Assembly (NCBI GenBank): GCA_963693315.1
Contig: OY856186.1
Coordinates: forward strand, 286,518,930 to 286,582,929
Length of the DNA: 64,000 nt
DNA from: Diogma glabrata
Taxonomy: Eukaryota; Arthropoda; Insecta; Diptera; Cylindrotomidae
Reading direction: 5' to 3'
The notes below the pieces were generated by a model. It was not told the DNA's origin. It was given only the letters and a program-made list of their open reading frames with translations, and searched no databases. The position numbers were made by a program, and so were the translations under genes. Shown here in pieces: positions 10,900 through 22,400 of this stretch. The stretch's first letter is position 1, and each line of letters starts with the position of its first letter.

Positions 10900-13800
10900 C
10901 TTGTTGACTCAATAACAGGTTTTAAGTCCATTTTATGTACAGTTGCCTGTCTTTGAGTTACATCTTGTATTGATGTTTTCTAAATAATATTTTGTTTACC
11001 ATTTCATAATTTTAATTGTCGATTTTAACAGTCAACCTAGACTTAGATTCAGGTTGTCCAGCTGTTGAAGTAGTCAATTTCAATTTGAGTTTATTTGTTC
11101 TCGCTTTACTGTGGTTTTCGTATATATGTTTTTCACTAATATTTCTCTTTGAATTAAAATGGCAAAATTATCTATCAGCTATGCGAACATAAGAAGATTG
11201 AATATAAACCTTAATTCAGTCCATCTTTTTCTTGAAAATATGAAACCTGATATTTTGTTTTTAACGGAAACGATTATCAGTGCGCGTGCTGTGACCTTAG
11301 ATAAAAACAGATACCTTTGTCCCAATTATGAACTTGAATCCTCTTTCTACATTAAGCATGGAGTTTGTGCTTATATTAGGGATACTATACCATATGTGAG
11401 ATTAAATAAATTTGAATTAAATGCAAAATTTCACAATATGGTATCACTAAAAATTAGTTGCCCAAATCAAACGCTGTTTGTCTTTGGACTTTACCGTTCA
11501 CCTAATTCACCTGAGAACTCTAATTTATTTCATGACTTATCTGAGAAGATAGATAGGTTGGTTGAGTATCCTAATGCAAAGTTTATAGTTCTTGGAGATT
11601 TTAATGTCCACAATAAAGAATGGCTTACACACAGCTCTAAAACTGACGAGGTTGGTAGACAGGCTGAGTTGTTTGCTCTTTATCACAACTTTACTCAAAT
11701 AATAGACCAGCCAACCAGAGTTCCTGACATTCCTGGTCAAAGTAGTAATTTGCTTGATTTATTTTTGACAAACGATCCATATCTGGTTCAATTTAAAATA
11801 TGAGAACCATTGGGTGGTTCAGATCATAATTTAATCTCCACACAACTAAATATACAAATTCCAAAACAATTTAAAGCGAATCCTCGCAATGTTTGGGATT
11901 ACAAAGCTGCGGATTGGCAAGGACTTAAAAGTTTTTTTAGATATTTTCCTTGGAAACGCTATTGCCTTACCGGCCAAGACCCAGACATTGCTGCATCAAA
12001 TTTTTCTGAAACTGTAATTGATGGTATGCGCAGATTTATTCCTAATAAATTGATCATTCCGAAAACTGATCTATGGTTTTCTAGTAAATGCAAAAAAGCT
12101 ATAAAAGTTAAAAAAAAGGCTTTTCGAAAGTTTAATCAAAACAAAACCGATGAAAACCTTAGACAGTACCGTAAAGAGAGAAATTTATGTCGTAAGTTAA
12201 TAGATGAAGAGAAACATCTATTTAATAGGAAAAAAGCATCTAAATTCGCAGAACATCCGACTGGTTCACGCAATTTCTATAAAGCCGCAAAGGCTGTCCA
12301 AAGCAACTTTTGTAAATCTTCCCTACCGCCCCTTGTTAATAGAGATGTCCCTATCATTGATCCAAAAGAGAAAGCTAATTTGCTTGGGCATTATTTCTCT
12401 TTAAATTCTACTTTAAAAGAACCTAATTTCCAACCTAAACCTATTTCTAAAGTTTCTTATAAAATGAGGCGGATAATTTTTCGGAAAAACATTGTTCGAA
12501 AAATGCTTTTGAAAATCAATACTAACAAGGCAACAGGCCCTGATTTTATTCCTCCAATTATACTTAAAACATTTGCTAGGGAGCTAGCACCAATCCTCAC
12601 TAAAATCTTCTATTTGTCATATAAGAAAGGAATTTTTCCTGAAATTTGGAAAATGGCTAGTGTACAGCCAGTTTCAAAAAAGGGCAGTAAGACTGATCCT
12701 ACGAATTACAGACCCATTTCAATTTTATCGGTAGTTGCTAAAATTTTTGAGAAATATGTCAATTTTAATTTAATGAGCTTCTTAGAGTCTTCCAAATTAA
12801 TTAATGAGAGACAATATGGATTTCGAAAAGGAAGAGCGACGGGAGATTTGCTGTCTTTTGTCACTCATATCTGGAACAAGTCGCTTGAAAACTTTGGAGA
12901 AACATTCGGTGTTGCTCTTGATATTTCCAAGGCATTTGACAAAGTTTGGCATAACAACCTTATATGCAAATTGAGATCCTATGGTTTAGACGAGCAGCTT
13001 ATATCTTGGACACAGAGCTTTATATCTGATCAAAAATTTCGGGTCAATGTTGACGGTGTATCATCGAATACTTTTTCAACTAATGCAGGAGTTCCTCAGG
13101 GTTCCGCTTTGTCACCAACTCTTTTTCTTATCTATATTAATGATTTGTTGGACTCAACGGTTCATCCTATACATAGTTTTGCTGATGATAGCACGCTTCA
13201 TGCGTCTCATGAAGCACCTAAATTATATACACCCTTAGCGCTTAGTGAGTGTAGGTCAAAATTGATAGATTCCCTTAACACTGATCTTAAAACAATTATG
13301 GATTGGGGTATTGCTAACAGTGTTGAATTCAATACAAGCAAAACACAGGTTTGTCATTTTTCTAGGATAACGACACCTAATCCTTTTCCATTAACGTTTG
13401 GCCCCAAAAATCTTTTAGAGAATGAGTCTGTCAGACTTCTAGGTGTTGAGATTGAAAATAATATGAAGTGGAATTCTCATATTTTTAATCTGGCTAAGAA
13501 TGCTGTTCAAAAGTTAGGATTTTTGGGGCGATGTCGTAAGTTTTTCGATAGCGAACAACTTCTTTTAGTTTATAAATCTTTTATACGTCCCTGCATGGAA
13601 TACTGCTCTCACATATGGGGTGGAGCTTACTTGAGTAGTCTCAACTGCCTTGATTCTGTACAGCGTAGAGCTATTAAACTCATTGGTAACCCAAGTCTTA
13701 CTAACGGTCTTGATTCCTTGCAGCACAGAAAAAATGTTGCTGATTTGACTATATTTTATAAATATATTATGGATGAACGAGCTTCTGAAGAGATCAAATC

Positions 13801-14123
13801 GATTTTACCTAAATCAGCAAACCTTTCGCGTCACACCAGAGCAAACGTAGCAGCGCATCCCTTTACAGTTCAAATAATTAGGTGTAGAACTGTAGCCTTC
13901 CAACGTGACTTTTTCAACAGAGTCTCTCATCTTTGGAATGCCTTACCTTCCTGGGTTTTCCCTGATGAATTTAATCCCCAAGGCTTTAAAGTTAACGTTC
14001 ATAAATTTCTCAGAGAATTCCCTAGTTGGCATGGTATCTTCGGATATTCAGAGACGTTAATTTATAATTTATTATAATTAACACTAAACACGCCTAACTT
14101 TGAATAAAAAAAAAAAAAAAAAA
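10900..14123 (+). mobile_element. LINE (CR1/Jockey type), nearly complete ORF2 and poly-A
   Basis: Contains the endonuclease-reverse transcriptase frame at 11159-14077, a short 3' UTR and an 18-A tail at 14106-14123. The 5' edge is uncertain: sequence from about 10650 may be 5' UTR, but no ORF1 is visible upstream, so the copy is 5'-truncated or the family uses one ORF. A 12-bp-stem hairpin (attttatgaatt / aattcataaaat) follows the tail at 14127-14153. The element lies inside hAT H1 and is thus younger than it. Confidence 0.8.
11159..14077 (+). pseudogene. LINE endonuclease-reverse transcriptase, single in-frame stop
   Basis: Target-primed retrotransposition enzyme: it nicks target DNA and copies element RNA. 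Residues 1-214 are an APE-type endonuclease with N10, catalytic E37 (FLTETI) and LGDFNVHN at 145-152. A TGA at 11801-11803 then interrupts the frame; the same frame resumes with the endonuclease's own SDH motif (GGSDHNLIS) and runs 750 further codons. In that part are NYRPISILSVVAKIFEKY, the first catalytic Asp of RT (VALDISKAFDKVW, residue 371 of the second part), GVPQGSALSPTLF and FADD (residues 457-460). The C terminus holds RPCMEYCSHIWG and RDFFNRVSHLWNALP. No frameshift was seen. The stop separates the nuclease active-site halves, so this copy is presumably inactive. It is related to but distinct from family L1a. Confidence 0.9.
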
Positions 14124-15584
14124 TTCATTTTATGAATTTTTAATTCATAAAATAGCAAAAATTATATGTTTGGTTGGTTATAATAAAATCCGAAACGTAT
14201 CCTAAACGTCAATCTTTGTTCATTTTTTCACAGGGAGGGAGAAACTATTATTTTTTTGTGGTAGGTTTTTCTTATAGATTTAAAAGAAGCTCGCACTAAT
14301 TGTACAATTTTGAATCAAATGAAAAATTTGCGCACGTTTATGGGTAATAAGCTGACCAGACGTCCCACGCTGCGTGGAAATATCACAAATTTTATTGCGT
14401 TGTCCCACGGAGAAATCTGTCCCACGAAGCGTCCCACGAAACGAATATTTCCACCACATTTGCCCGCATTATCGAAATAATCATCTACCTACGCATAGTT
14501 TGCGCAATATCTTAGTCAGAGCAATGGCTTCGCAGTTTTTTCTTGCAGTTTGTATAATGTTATGTATGTGTTGATTTAACCATATTGAGAGAGCAAACCA
14601 GTGCAATATTATTATGAAAAATAAAATACAAAATATTTTACTTAAAAAGATGCAGTTTTGCGTATAAATTCATAAAAGTTTAAATTTTTAAACCAGAGTT
14701 TACGAGTCTTTATTCGAGCACTCATTTCAATACTTTGAAATAATATTCAAAAATCAAAATGTTCATAATTTGAATATCGTTCTTACTCGTAAGAGTAAAA
14801 TTTTTGTTTTTTCGATTTTATTCCTTTGGAGCAGATTACATTTTCCAGTTCTTTCATTCGATTTGTAAAAGAAGAAAATTAGTCACTCTACGTCGTCCTT
14901 TATATTCATTTTTCTAACAATGCATGAATAATTGAACGAATCAAGCATTTTACGTTGAAAAGCATCAAATTTGACGCAAAAGTAAAAGTTTTGAGTATTT
15001 GAAAGAAAATATTTATTTCAATTTAGTAGCAAGAATGATATTTTATTATTTTCACTCTTGTATGTGCGAGTGTTATATTTTTTTAAGCTACGCACTGAAA
15101 GAACAAAGTAAAAGAGTGATATAAGTAGCGTTTCAAACTCTGTTTAAAACACACTTTAACTAGGAAGCTCAAAAGTAAAATTAATATTTTCTAATATATA
15201 ATTTTTTTTTCTCAATAAAGAACAAACAAAGCAAACAGCATAAAAACTTGATAAATGGTATAGATTTGCAAAAGATAGAACGAGAGGTATACTGTATACC
15301 TCTTATACTTACAGAATACAGAAAAGATATTAATTATTTAGTAAAATTAAAATAAATGGTTTCAATTGTTTTACAGTCTTTACTTGTGTAACAAAAGTTT
15401 CAACAGTTTCAACAGTCAACAAAGCTACTATAAAAGGAAATTTATACTAATTTTTAAAATTATATTTAAAAAGTTCTCCTGCAAATCAAGACGGATAGAA
15501 AACGTTTACGTAAATTCTTATACGATATTGAATTGGACTATCCTTTTATAAAAAAAAATCAAAATATAACGACGCAAAAGTTTA
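14124..15584. other. Right inner part of hAT H1, non-coding
   Basis: AT-rich. At 14234-14340 a segment beginning cagggagggagaaac is a diverged copy of sequence found inverted at 29008-29141. Around 14365-14440 the motif gtcccacg recurs four times. Small frames here have no recognisable content. Confidence 0.5.
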
Positions 15585-15679
15585 GTGTATTACCAGTCGG
15601 AGTGAATTTGAAAATTAACAGTGGACATTATGATATTAAAAGACATATAGATACAGATAAACATAAAAAGCGTTGCTAG
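15585..15679 (+). pseudogene. BED-type zinc finger relic of hAT H1 transposase
   Basis: 15585-15609 reads CITSRSEFE, and after a one-base frame change 15611-15679 reads KINSGHYDIKRHIDTDKHKK and RC before a stop. The CxxC-like start, (S/G)GHYDIxxH and xTDKHKK match the N-terminal BED-like finger of a large hAT family (typically C..C...I.HGG..DI..H...KHK). This finger would bind the element ends. Only one Cys of the pair survives. It supports H1 being a hAT and gives its coding strand as +. Confidence 0.5.
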
Positions 15680-16107
15680 AAGCTAGAAATTGAATAGAAA
15701 AACCATCCTTTTTTTCTATGCTGCACGATCTGTTGTCGTTTACAAATTCACTCTCTGAACAGTTACTAAGCAAAGATATAATAATTTCTAGCACAAGCGT
15801 TTTAATTAAAAGTACTATCTTGATGCTTAAACAATGCAGAGATGATACTAAATTTAAAATTATTTTTAACAAATGAAGGGATTTTGCAGAACTTTGCGGC
15901 ATACGCTTCGATGAAACAACACCAGAAGACTAGCAGAGTAACCAATGTAGCTCAGAAGCATTTTATTTTTATTTCTAAGTCGATGCATTTAAATGCTTTT
16001 AAATATATGTGTGTATAAAAACGTGTATGTAATGTTTTACGAAAAAAATTTTTTTATGTCATTTAACTTCTCGCCCCCCCCAAGATTTTGGTGAAATGAC
16101 GCCACTG

Positions 16108-16195
16108 AGCCCAGACTAGAGTATCCAAATTACACGACTTTGCAAGTACCCGGGTAGTCGAGTATTTAATTTTTGAAACACCCTTGAAATACCCT
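16108..16195. mobile_element. MITE M copy 4, right remnant with extra tail
   Basis: Begins with the duplicated agcccaga and continues gactagagtatccaaattac, then agtacccgggtagtcgagta. The same tail follows M copy 5 at 16975-17043. A short inverted repeat (acgactt/agtcgagt) flanks the cccggg core. Confidence 0.6.
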
Positions 16196-16705
16196 TCAAT
16201 TTATGAAAATTTATAAAAGCATTTGTATAAGCAAAGTTTTTTTTTGTAAAAAATGTGTTTGTTTTTTTAAATTGCATAAGTCTCTTTGTAAAGTTTAAAA
16301 AAAAAATCGACAATATTCGTATTAAGTTTGACAATAAAAATTGTAGAATGTCATTTTTCTGTTGACAAAATTTTACAAAATTTTGTACTATTGAATTTTA
16401 TTTTGTTACGGACAAGTGAGATATGATTTAAAATTTAAAAAAATCAACATAAACCATAACAATATTTTTGTTAAAAGACTGAAAAAAATTTGTATCTAGA
16501 AATATTTATGATTTTGTACATTTGTAATCCAAATCACAAAAACAATTGGTTAGTTTACAATTTTTTTTCAGATTGTAAAAAGTCAAATAGACTATACAAA
16601 ATTTTGTATCAAGTTTAGCATTTTTTGACAAATTCACAAAAAAATTTTGTTAGCACTTTTACAAAACGATTTTGTAAATCTTACCGAGCAAATTTTTTTG
16701 AGTGT
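16196..16705. other. AT-rich insertion, possible unassigned element
   Basis: AT-rich and rich in ttttgtaa/ttacaaaa. The right edge reads ccgagcaaatttttttgagt, which looks like an element end facing M sequence at 16706. No partner inverted repeat was found on the left, and no coding frame is credible. Confidence 0.3.
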
Positions 16706-17043
16706 AAAACATACATGAAACGATTTTAACTATATATTATTATTATTATTTAACTATATATATTATTATTATTAACTATAATGCTCTAGTGAATTTTAAC
16801 CAATTAAAATTTCAGCTAGGGGTCAGATACGAAAAACCAAATCAGGGCCAGATAAATTCAATTAAGGTTAACCCTAAAATGGTATTGTAAATCTGGCCCA
16901 GAACAGGACCACATCAGATTGCCTTAATAAGACTTGGCCTTTCTGTATTGACCAGTACCTGATGACGCCCAGACTAGAGTATCCAAATTACTCGACTTGT
17001 CAAGTACCCGGGTAGTCGAGTATTTAATTTTTGAAATACCCTT
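16706..17043. mobile_element. MITE M copy 5, fragment plus shared tail
   Basis: Matches the middle and right of family M: catgaaacgattttaactat, tctagtgaattttaacca, tcaggg, aaggttaaccctaaaa and gaccagtacctgatgacgcc. Instead of the normal M end it runs into the same tail as copy 4 (agtacccgggtagtcgagta). Left and right TIRs are absent. Confidence 0.75.
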
Positions 17044-17855
17044 TAAATAAGAAATAATATATATCAAACTAGAGAATCTGGGGGTTGCACTGTGGAGTTT
17101 GCTAGGGGGTGGACTGTGTAGGGCTAATACATTTCAATTTTGTTTGTTACTATTTTGTTAATAAGCTCTTACGAATCTATACTTCAAATAAATTGATGGT
17201 TTGTTAATGGAAAAAATAGTTTTGGGACATTTGTCTAATAAATAATTAAATATCAGTCCAGACTATAGAGAATTTAATACAAATTTTTTGATCCAGCAAA
17301 ATTAAAAAAATGGTAATGAATGCGCGCTAACTTTTATAACAAAACCAAATGAAAATACTATAACCTGTTTTTAAAATGTTTTTATTTTATATTTATAGAA
17401 AGCTATTAGACAAATTCAAAAATAATCAATAAGTATAATTTCAATGTCTTAAGACCGGTGTCACCGACACTTCATCATTTTTCGTTCAAATTTGAGCTAT
17501 CGATGATAGGCTATGAATGAAGAAGGTGGAGAGGAGTTGCATATGCACTATCTGTTTATTTGTGCTGAACAAGAGTGGATATTCTTACTTCAACCTACGA
17601 GACTGAAGTTTGTCGGATTAAAACCTCATTTTGGCACGCAGTCTCCTCGTTTGTTCCTGCTAGGGGCTCCCTAGCAGGTTCTGTGTTCATTACAAGATAA
17701 ACAATGTAATGAAAAAACCTCTAAAAGTCCACTCCTACTAAACTAGCCCTAGCTGAGTTATTTCAAAAATAGCTAATAAAATCAGTAAGATCACCAGAAA
17801 ACTACACTAGAAATAAACCTTAAATGCATTCCACATGCAAAACATATATATACAA
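17044..17855. other. Non-coding stretch with a 10-bp-stem hairpin
   Basis: No gene recognised. 17656-17678 is a perfect hairpin: cctgctaggg, loop gct, ccctagcagg. It could be RNA structure or an element relic; there is no T-run to suggest a terminator and this is a eukaryotic context. Confidence 0.5.
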
Positions 17856-18860
17856 CATCGACGGCTACAAAGCATTTACTGTAACTACTAGGGTTTCTCA
17901 AACGGGATCCCGTTTTCCCCGGGATCCCGGAGGTAAATGTTCATCCCGTTTTCTCGGGATTTCATCCCGGGATCCCGGGTATCTCGCTAATTTTTTTTAA
18001 CATTTTTTTGTACTTTTTTCATAGATATTAAAAGTTTTCTCACTCGAAAATAGATTAGTTTTTAATTAACCCTCTGTAGTAATTAATTTCGCTCAAAATT
18101 AGGAAAATTTTTCATCGTATCATGGTTTTTTTGTATGATTTTTTTGACACATATAAACACAACAAATTAAAACTAATCAAACTTGAAATAGGTAGATTTT
18201 TCTGAGAAATCTACCTAAAACTTGCGCTTCATTTCTCTTAATTTATGTTTAATGGTTCTCTTGGACGGATGGTTCAATGGATGGTTCAATGGACGTTTCG
18301 TCACGAAAATTCAGACAAAATTGAGTGATGGCGCCATTGACAACCTAGTTTTTGAAAAATTGTTTAAAAATTAGTATTATGAATTTATTTTTGTTTTGTT
18401 TTTATGTATTCTTTTTTATTTAATTTTTGAAGTTTTTATAATTTAAAATAATGGAAATTTAAAAATCAAGCGCTTTTTTTGTGCGGTTTTAATTTTACAC
18501 ATTTTTCTACCACCCAATTAGAAAAATCTAGCTTTTTAGTGTTTCCTGGGATTTCCCGGGATCCCGGGAATTTAATATTTTTTGTCCCGGCTTCCCGGGA
18601 TTTGAATTTCTACGGGAAATGAGAAACCCTAGTAACTACATTTTCAAAAATTTGGGAGGTAGCGAAGAAAACGTTTCATTATAATTCAAAAAATAAAATT
18701 TGTTATTAATAAATCAAACAAAAATATATTTTTTTTTTTATTTATTGATAATAAATTTTATTTTCAAGGTTGTTTAGAATTGCAATTGAACGTTTTCTTC
18801 GCTTCCTCTCAAGGTCTCGAAAATGTACTTACTCGTAAATGCTTTGCAGTCGTCGACATA
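17856..18860. mobile_element. Fold-back MITE split by hAT MITE H2
   Basis: Outer sequence forms inverted arms. The left arm is 17856-17888 plus 18632-18726 (catcgacggctacaaagcat, then gcgaagaaaacgtt) and the right arm is 18737-18860 (aacgttttcttcgc, then atgctttgcagtcgtcgac). The arms are clearly homologous with scattered differences. The left arm is interrupted by a 743-bp hAT-type MITE. Confidence 0.75.
17889..18631. mobile_element. hAT MITE H2, 743 bp, TSD gtaactac
   Basis: Perfect 12-bp TIR TAGGGTTTCTCA at 17889 and its complement ending at 18631, with an exact 8-bp duplication gtaactac at 17881-17888 and 18632-18639. Both subterminal regions are dominated by cccgggatcccggg-type palindromes, more numerous on the left. 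The middle is AT-rich with no coding potential. TIR and TSD length place it with hAT. Confidence 0.92.
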
Positions 18861-18930
18861 TCATACAGCTTTTTCTAAACCTAAAATTCTAGATGATTTA
18901 AAGTAAGTTACGTTATTGTAATACACAAAA

Positions 18931-20306
18931 ATATGGAGGGGCTGAAGTCTCAAGCTCTGAGATATCAAGACTTCGGTTTTGGTTAAGGATTTTGATATAG
19001 TTTTCGGCATAAAACTTTTATGAAGACATTGTTTTTAGTTTTGGGCAGCTATGTATATCAAACATAACTCGTTGTTAAAGTACATGTATTTTTTTTATCT
19101 CTGTTTAGAAAATTATTACAAAACTATAACACGAAACATCAATACGTTGCCGGAAAATCATAAAAAATTATATATTAACATAATTTAGTGAAAAGATGAT
19201 ACAATCAGCAAACTAGTCAAAAACCTATCCATTTAGCGTTTCGAGAAAATATTACAAAATCACAAATTCATATTCCTTTCAAAAATATTGTAAAAATTAA
19301 ATAAAATCAATCTTTTTTCAAAATTCTAAAAATATTCCAAAAATTATTACAAATCAAAGATTAAACTTTTTTCAAAAATTCTGAAAATATTGCAAAAATT
19401 ATAACACAATCAAAAATTAAAACTTTTCCAAAATTCTAAAAATATTGCAAAAATTAGAACAAAATCAAAACTACAAACTTTTTTCAAAATTCCAAAAATA
19501 TTTCAAAAACTATGAGAAATTCAAAAATTTCCATGACACATTTACGTCATACAACATTTAAATTTTTTTTCCACAAAATTGGCTAAAAAAATAAATGAAT
19601 TTTTTTTTGACATATTTGTCAATATTTTCTTGACAAACTTATAATGCAATAAAATTCTCAATAATAATATAATTTTCATTTCATACAAATAACTAATTTT
19701 ATTATTTTCTAAAAAAATAAATGAAAATCATTCCTTTGACACACTTGACATTATATTTTTGACAAACTTATAATGCCATAATTCTCTGTAATAATAATAA
19801 AATTTCATGTCATACAAATAATTAATTTTATTTTTTTCCAAAAAATTGGGTAAAAAATAAATAAACCGAAGTAAAATCTTTCTTTTGACACACTTGACAA
19901 CATTTTTTTGACAAACTTATAATGCAATAATCTAGTTTTTGGTCTCACATACTAATCCCGACCATCGAGATCTCTTCAAATTTAATGTTTCTATTCGTAA
20001 TTACTTAAAATGAACGTTTTTTAAGCAAAAAATATGCAAATTTCCTTGTTTTGACACACTTGACGAATTTTTGACATACTTCCGGTACAGTTATCGAGCA
20101 TATCGTCCTTTCGGCTGTTCCAATTGAGTAAACCTATTTTTAGAAAAAAAATTTTCAAATCCGTCCAGCGGTTTTCTAGATTTCGTCGGTTGTGACGGAG
20201 GGCAGACAGATATACATTTTGTTTTGCTTTTTTAAAATCAGTAGGTCCTAAAACGTCGAGAAATAAAAAAGTGGGGTTTAGAATTTCACTTTTGGCTCAT
20301 GAATGC
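18931..20306 (+). repeat. Repeat family R, copy A (~1.4 kb)
   Basis: Starts atatggaggggctgaagtct and ends ttttggctcatgaatg. The order is shared with copies B (37003-38409) and C (40447-40615 plus 53192-53765). It has a unique head, an array of ~50-bp AT-rich units built from ccaaaaatatt, acaaaatcaaa and aaactttttc, a segment with repeated ttttgacacacttgacaa, and a tail with gcagacaga-acatttt and ctaaaacgtcg. No TIRs, no LTR and no poly-A were found. Class unknown; Helitron-like or satellite-derived non-autonomous element are possible. Confidence 0.8.
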
Positions 20307-22266
20307 AATACTTTGGTTACTACTAGATATACTTCTAAAATTCACCTATCTTACACAAAAGTAAAGATGCAGTATCAACCAACTGTTGTAATTAGTTTAA
20401 TTGTGAGCTCTTGAAAATGTGTCACAAAATATAGAATCAATCGAACAAACTCATAAAATCTTTTGTTTAAACGCAAAACCATAGAAAATGGAAAAATAAA
20501 CTTTCGTTTAGTTACTATTTGAACCTAAATTGAAAAATTTGAAATTATTTGTTTCATTTTCCATTCATTTTCTTTTTTATCTTATATTTTTGTTATTTCT
20601 TGTAAATAATGACTTCTCGTTTCACCCTTCTTAACAAAATGTTTTTAATCGACAACGGAACGAAAAAAGCTAAAACATATATAAATTCAATATAACAAAA
20701 ATAAAACAAGAAAAATTGTAACTGTAAAAAGGTGCTTTTATGTATAAAACAAAAGGAAAATTACTTGACATCGGAAACATATTGTTTATCTTTTGTTGTT
20801 GTTCTTTCAAAGCTTTTTTCTAGCTGAAAAAAAAATGTTTTATTATCTCGACGTTATATTTGTTTTGTGTTTTTAATAAAAGGTGCTTTTGTTATGTTTT
20901 CTGTTTTTTGATATTCATGAATATTTGAATGATTGGAACTTGAAAGAATGAATACCAAGCATTAAATTTTTTGTTAAATTTAAGGATGATTGGATTCGAT
21001 TAAGAACATAATTATCGACATAACTACATCAAGTAAATCTTTCCCATCGATATAAGTAAACAAAAATAAAACATTATTTTGCTATCAATAAACACATGAT
21101 TAAATCTGATAAATAATAAAAATAGAAAAACCCCTTTCGACGTCATATTATTACACTTCACAGTATGAAGAGTCGTTGAATGGTATTCATACCATCAAAT
21201 TCACATGAAGATAAAAACTTAATAACACAAGTTAGCTAATAATAATTTCATATCTCCGATCTCAAAAAAACAACTAAACTGTTAGTTACCCTAAAAAACT
21301 TTGTTGAAGTATTTCCAATTGGCTCTCTTTTATTTTTCAGTTTATTTGTTTACATTTAGAGATTATGAATTTTTCAAGGATTTATTATTTTATGATGGTA
21401 TGGTTTGGATTATTGATCTCCTATTGCGTCCATCGACAACCTGTTTATATATTTTTATTTTGAACAAATAACTACCAATTCAAGCTTCAATTGATGACGT
21501 TTATGGTTTCGCAAATGCATCAAACTTCATGCTATCAATCGCCTTCACCATGTGTTAATCAATTTCCATTTCTATGAATCGTAATCATATTGTGTTTATT
21601 ATCTTTTCTAATTATTTAGACAGACAGCAACAAATTAAATAAATAAAATCTAAATTAAATTAATTAGAAATCTGTATTTGCACTGCAGATTATTAAATTA
21701 AAATAAAAGGAAAAAATACTTATTTTATTTGTATCAATATTATTGTACAATTGCTATCGTGTCAACGAGTGATAAGATTTAATTGAAATTTTTTGATTAT
21801 GTTTTGATATCTGAATAATATGTTTAGTGTGTACACTTTTTGATATATGAATAATGATTATCGCATATTAATTTCAATCAATTTTATCGTACATATGTAA
21901 ATAAAATGTACAACAAAAACACTGGAATTTATAGTACTTTGCAAATTATGTTTAAACTTATAAATACGTCTTTTAGAGAAAACCAAAATGTTAACAATCG
22001 TACAAACAAGAGCTTCAAAACTGTCCTACACGTTCGTTGTCCTAATTTAACATTGTAGATTTTTTTCTTTAAAAAACGATTAATTTAATAGAGTGACCAT
22101 ATTGTGAAATTCAAAGATCCTCTATGTTTCAACGACAAATTTTCAACCAAGCATTTTGCATATTTATTTCTATATTTTCTACATAAATGTTTGAGTAGTC
22201 TCAAGAGTAGTCTTGATGAGCCTATAAAGTAAATATTTCATATTTAGTGCTTAACATGCCTTAGAA
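20307..22266. other. AT-rich stretch, nothing recognised
   Basis: About 2 kb of AT-rich DNA without credible frames, RNA genes or repeat ends that I can support. Confidence 0.5.
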
Positions 22267-22400
22267 CAGGCATGTCAAACTCATTTCGGTATACGGACAA
22301 AATTTTTCGAAAATTATTTTCAAAAGCCATATGCGGGTCACATGTTTTTGGTTTTATTAAAAATTTTAAATTTGTTAAAGAAAACAAAACAAAAATGTTT

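Larger units (their letters stand above)
10393..16107. mobile_element. hAT element H1, 5.7 kb, TSD agcccaga
   Basis: Terminal inverted repeats CAGGGGCGTCA on the left and, on the complement of the right end, CAGTGGCGTCA. An exact 8-bp duplication agcccaga flanks it at 10385-10392 and 16108-16115, the hallmark of hAT insertion. The left subterminal region has an 11-G run and an 8-C run that can fold together (10414-10442). The right end carries a C run next to caagattttgg. A LINE inserted inside accounts for at least 3 kb. The only trace of the hAT's own transposase is a BED-type finger relic near 15585-15679. Confidence 0.92.

Noticed and set aside
10650..11158. LINE ORF1 upstream of the endonuclease frame
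   Set aside because: No open frame or zinc-knuckle motif is visible there.
15636..15902. 88-aa minus frame in hAT H1
   Set aside because: Low-complexity Leu/Ser/Ile composition and antisense to the BED-finger relic.
17656..17678. Hairpin as a bacterial-type terminator
   Set aside because: Eukaryotic context and no T-run; probably a chance or element-derived palindrome.
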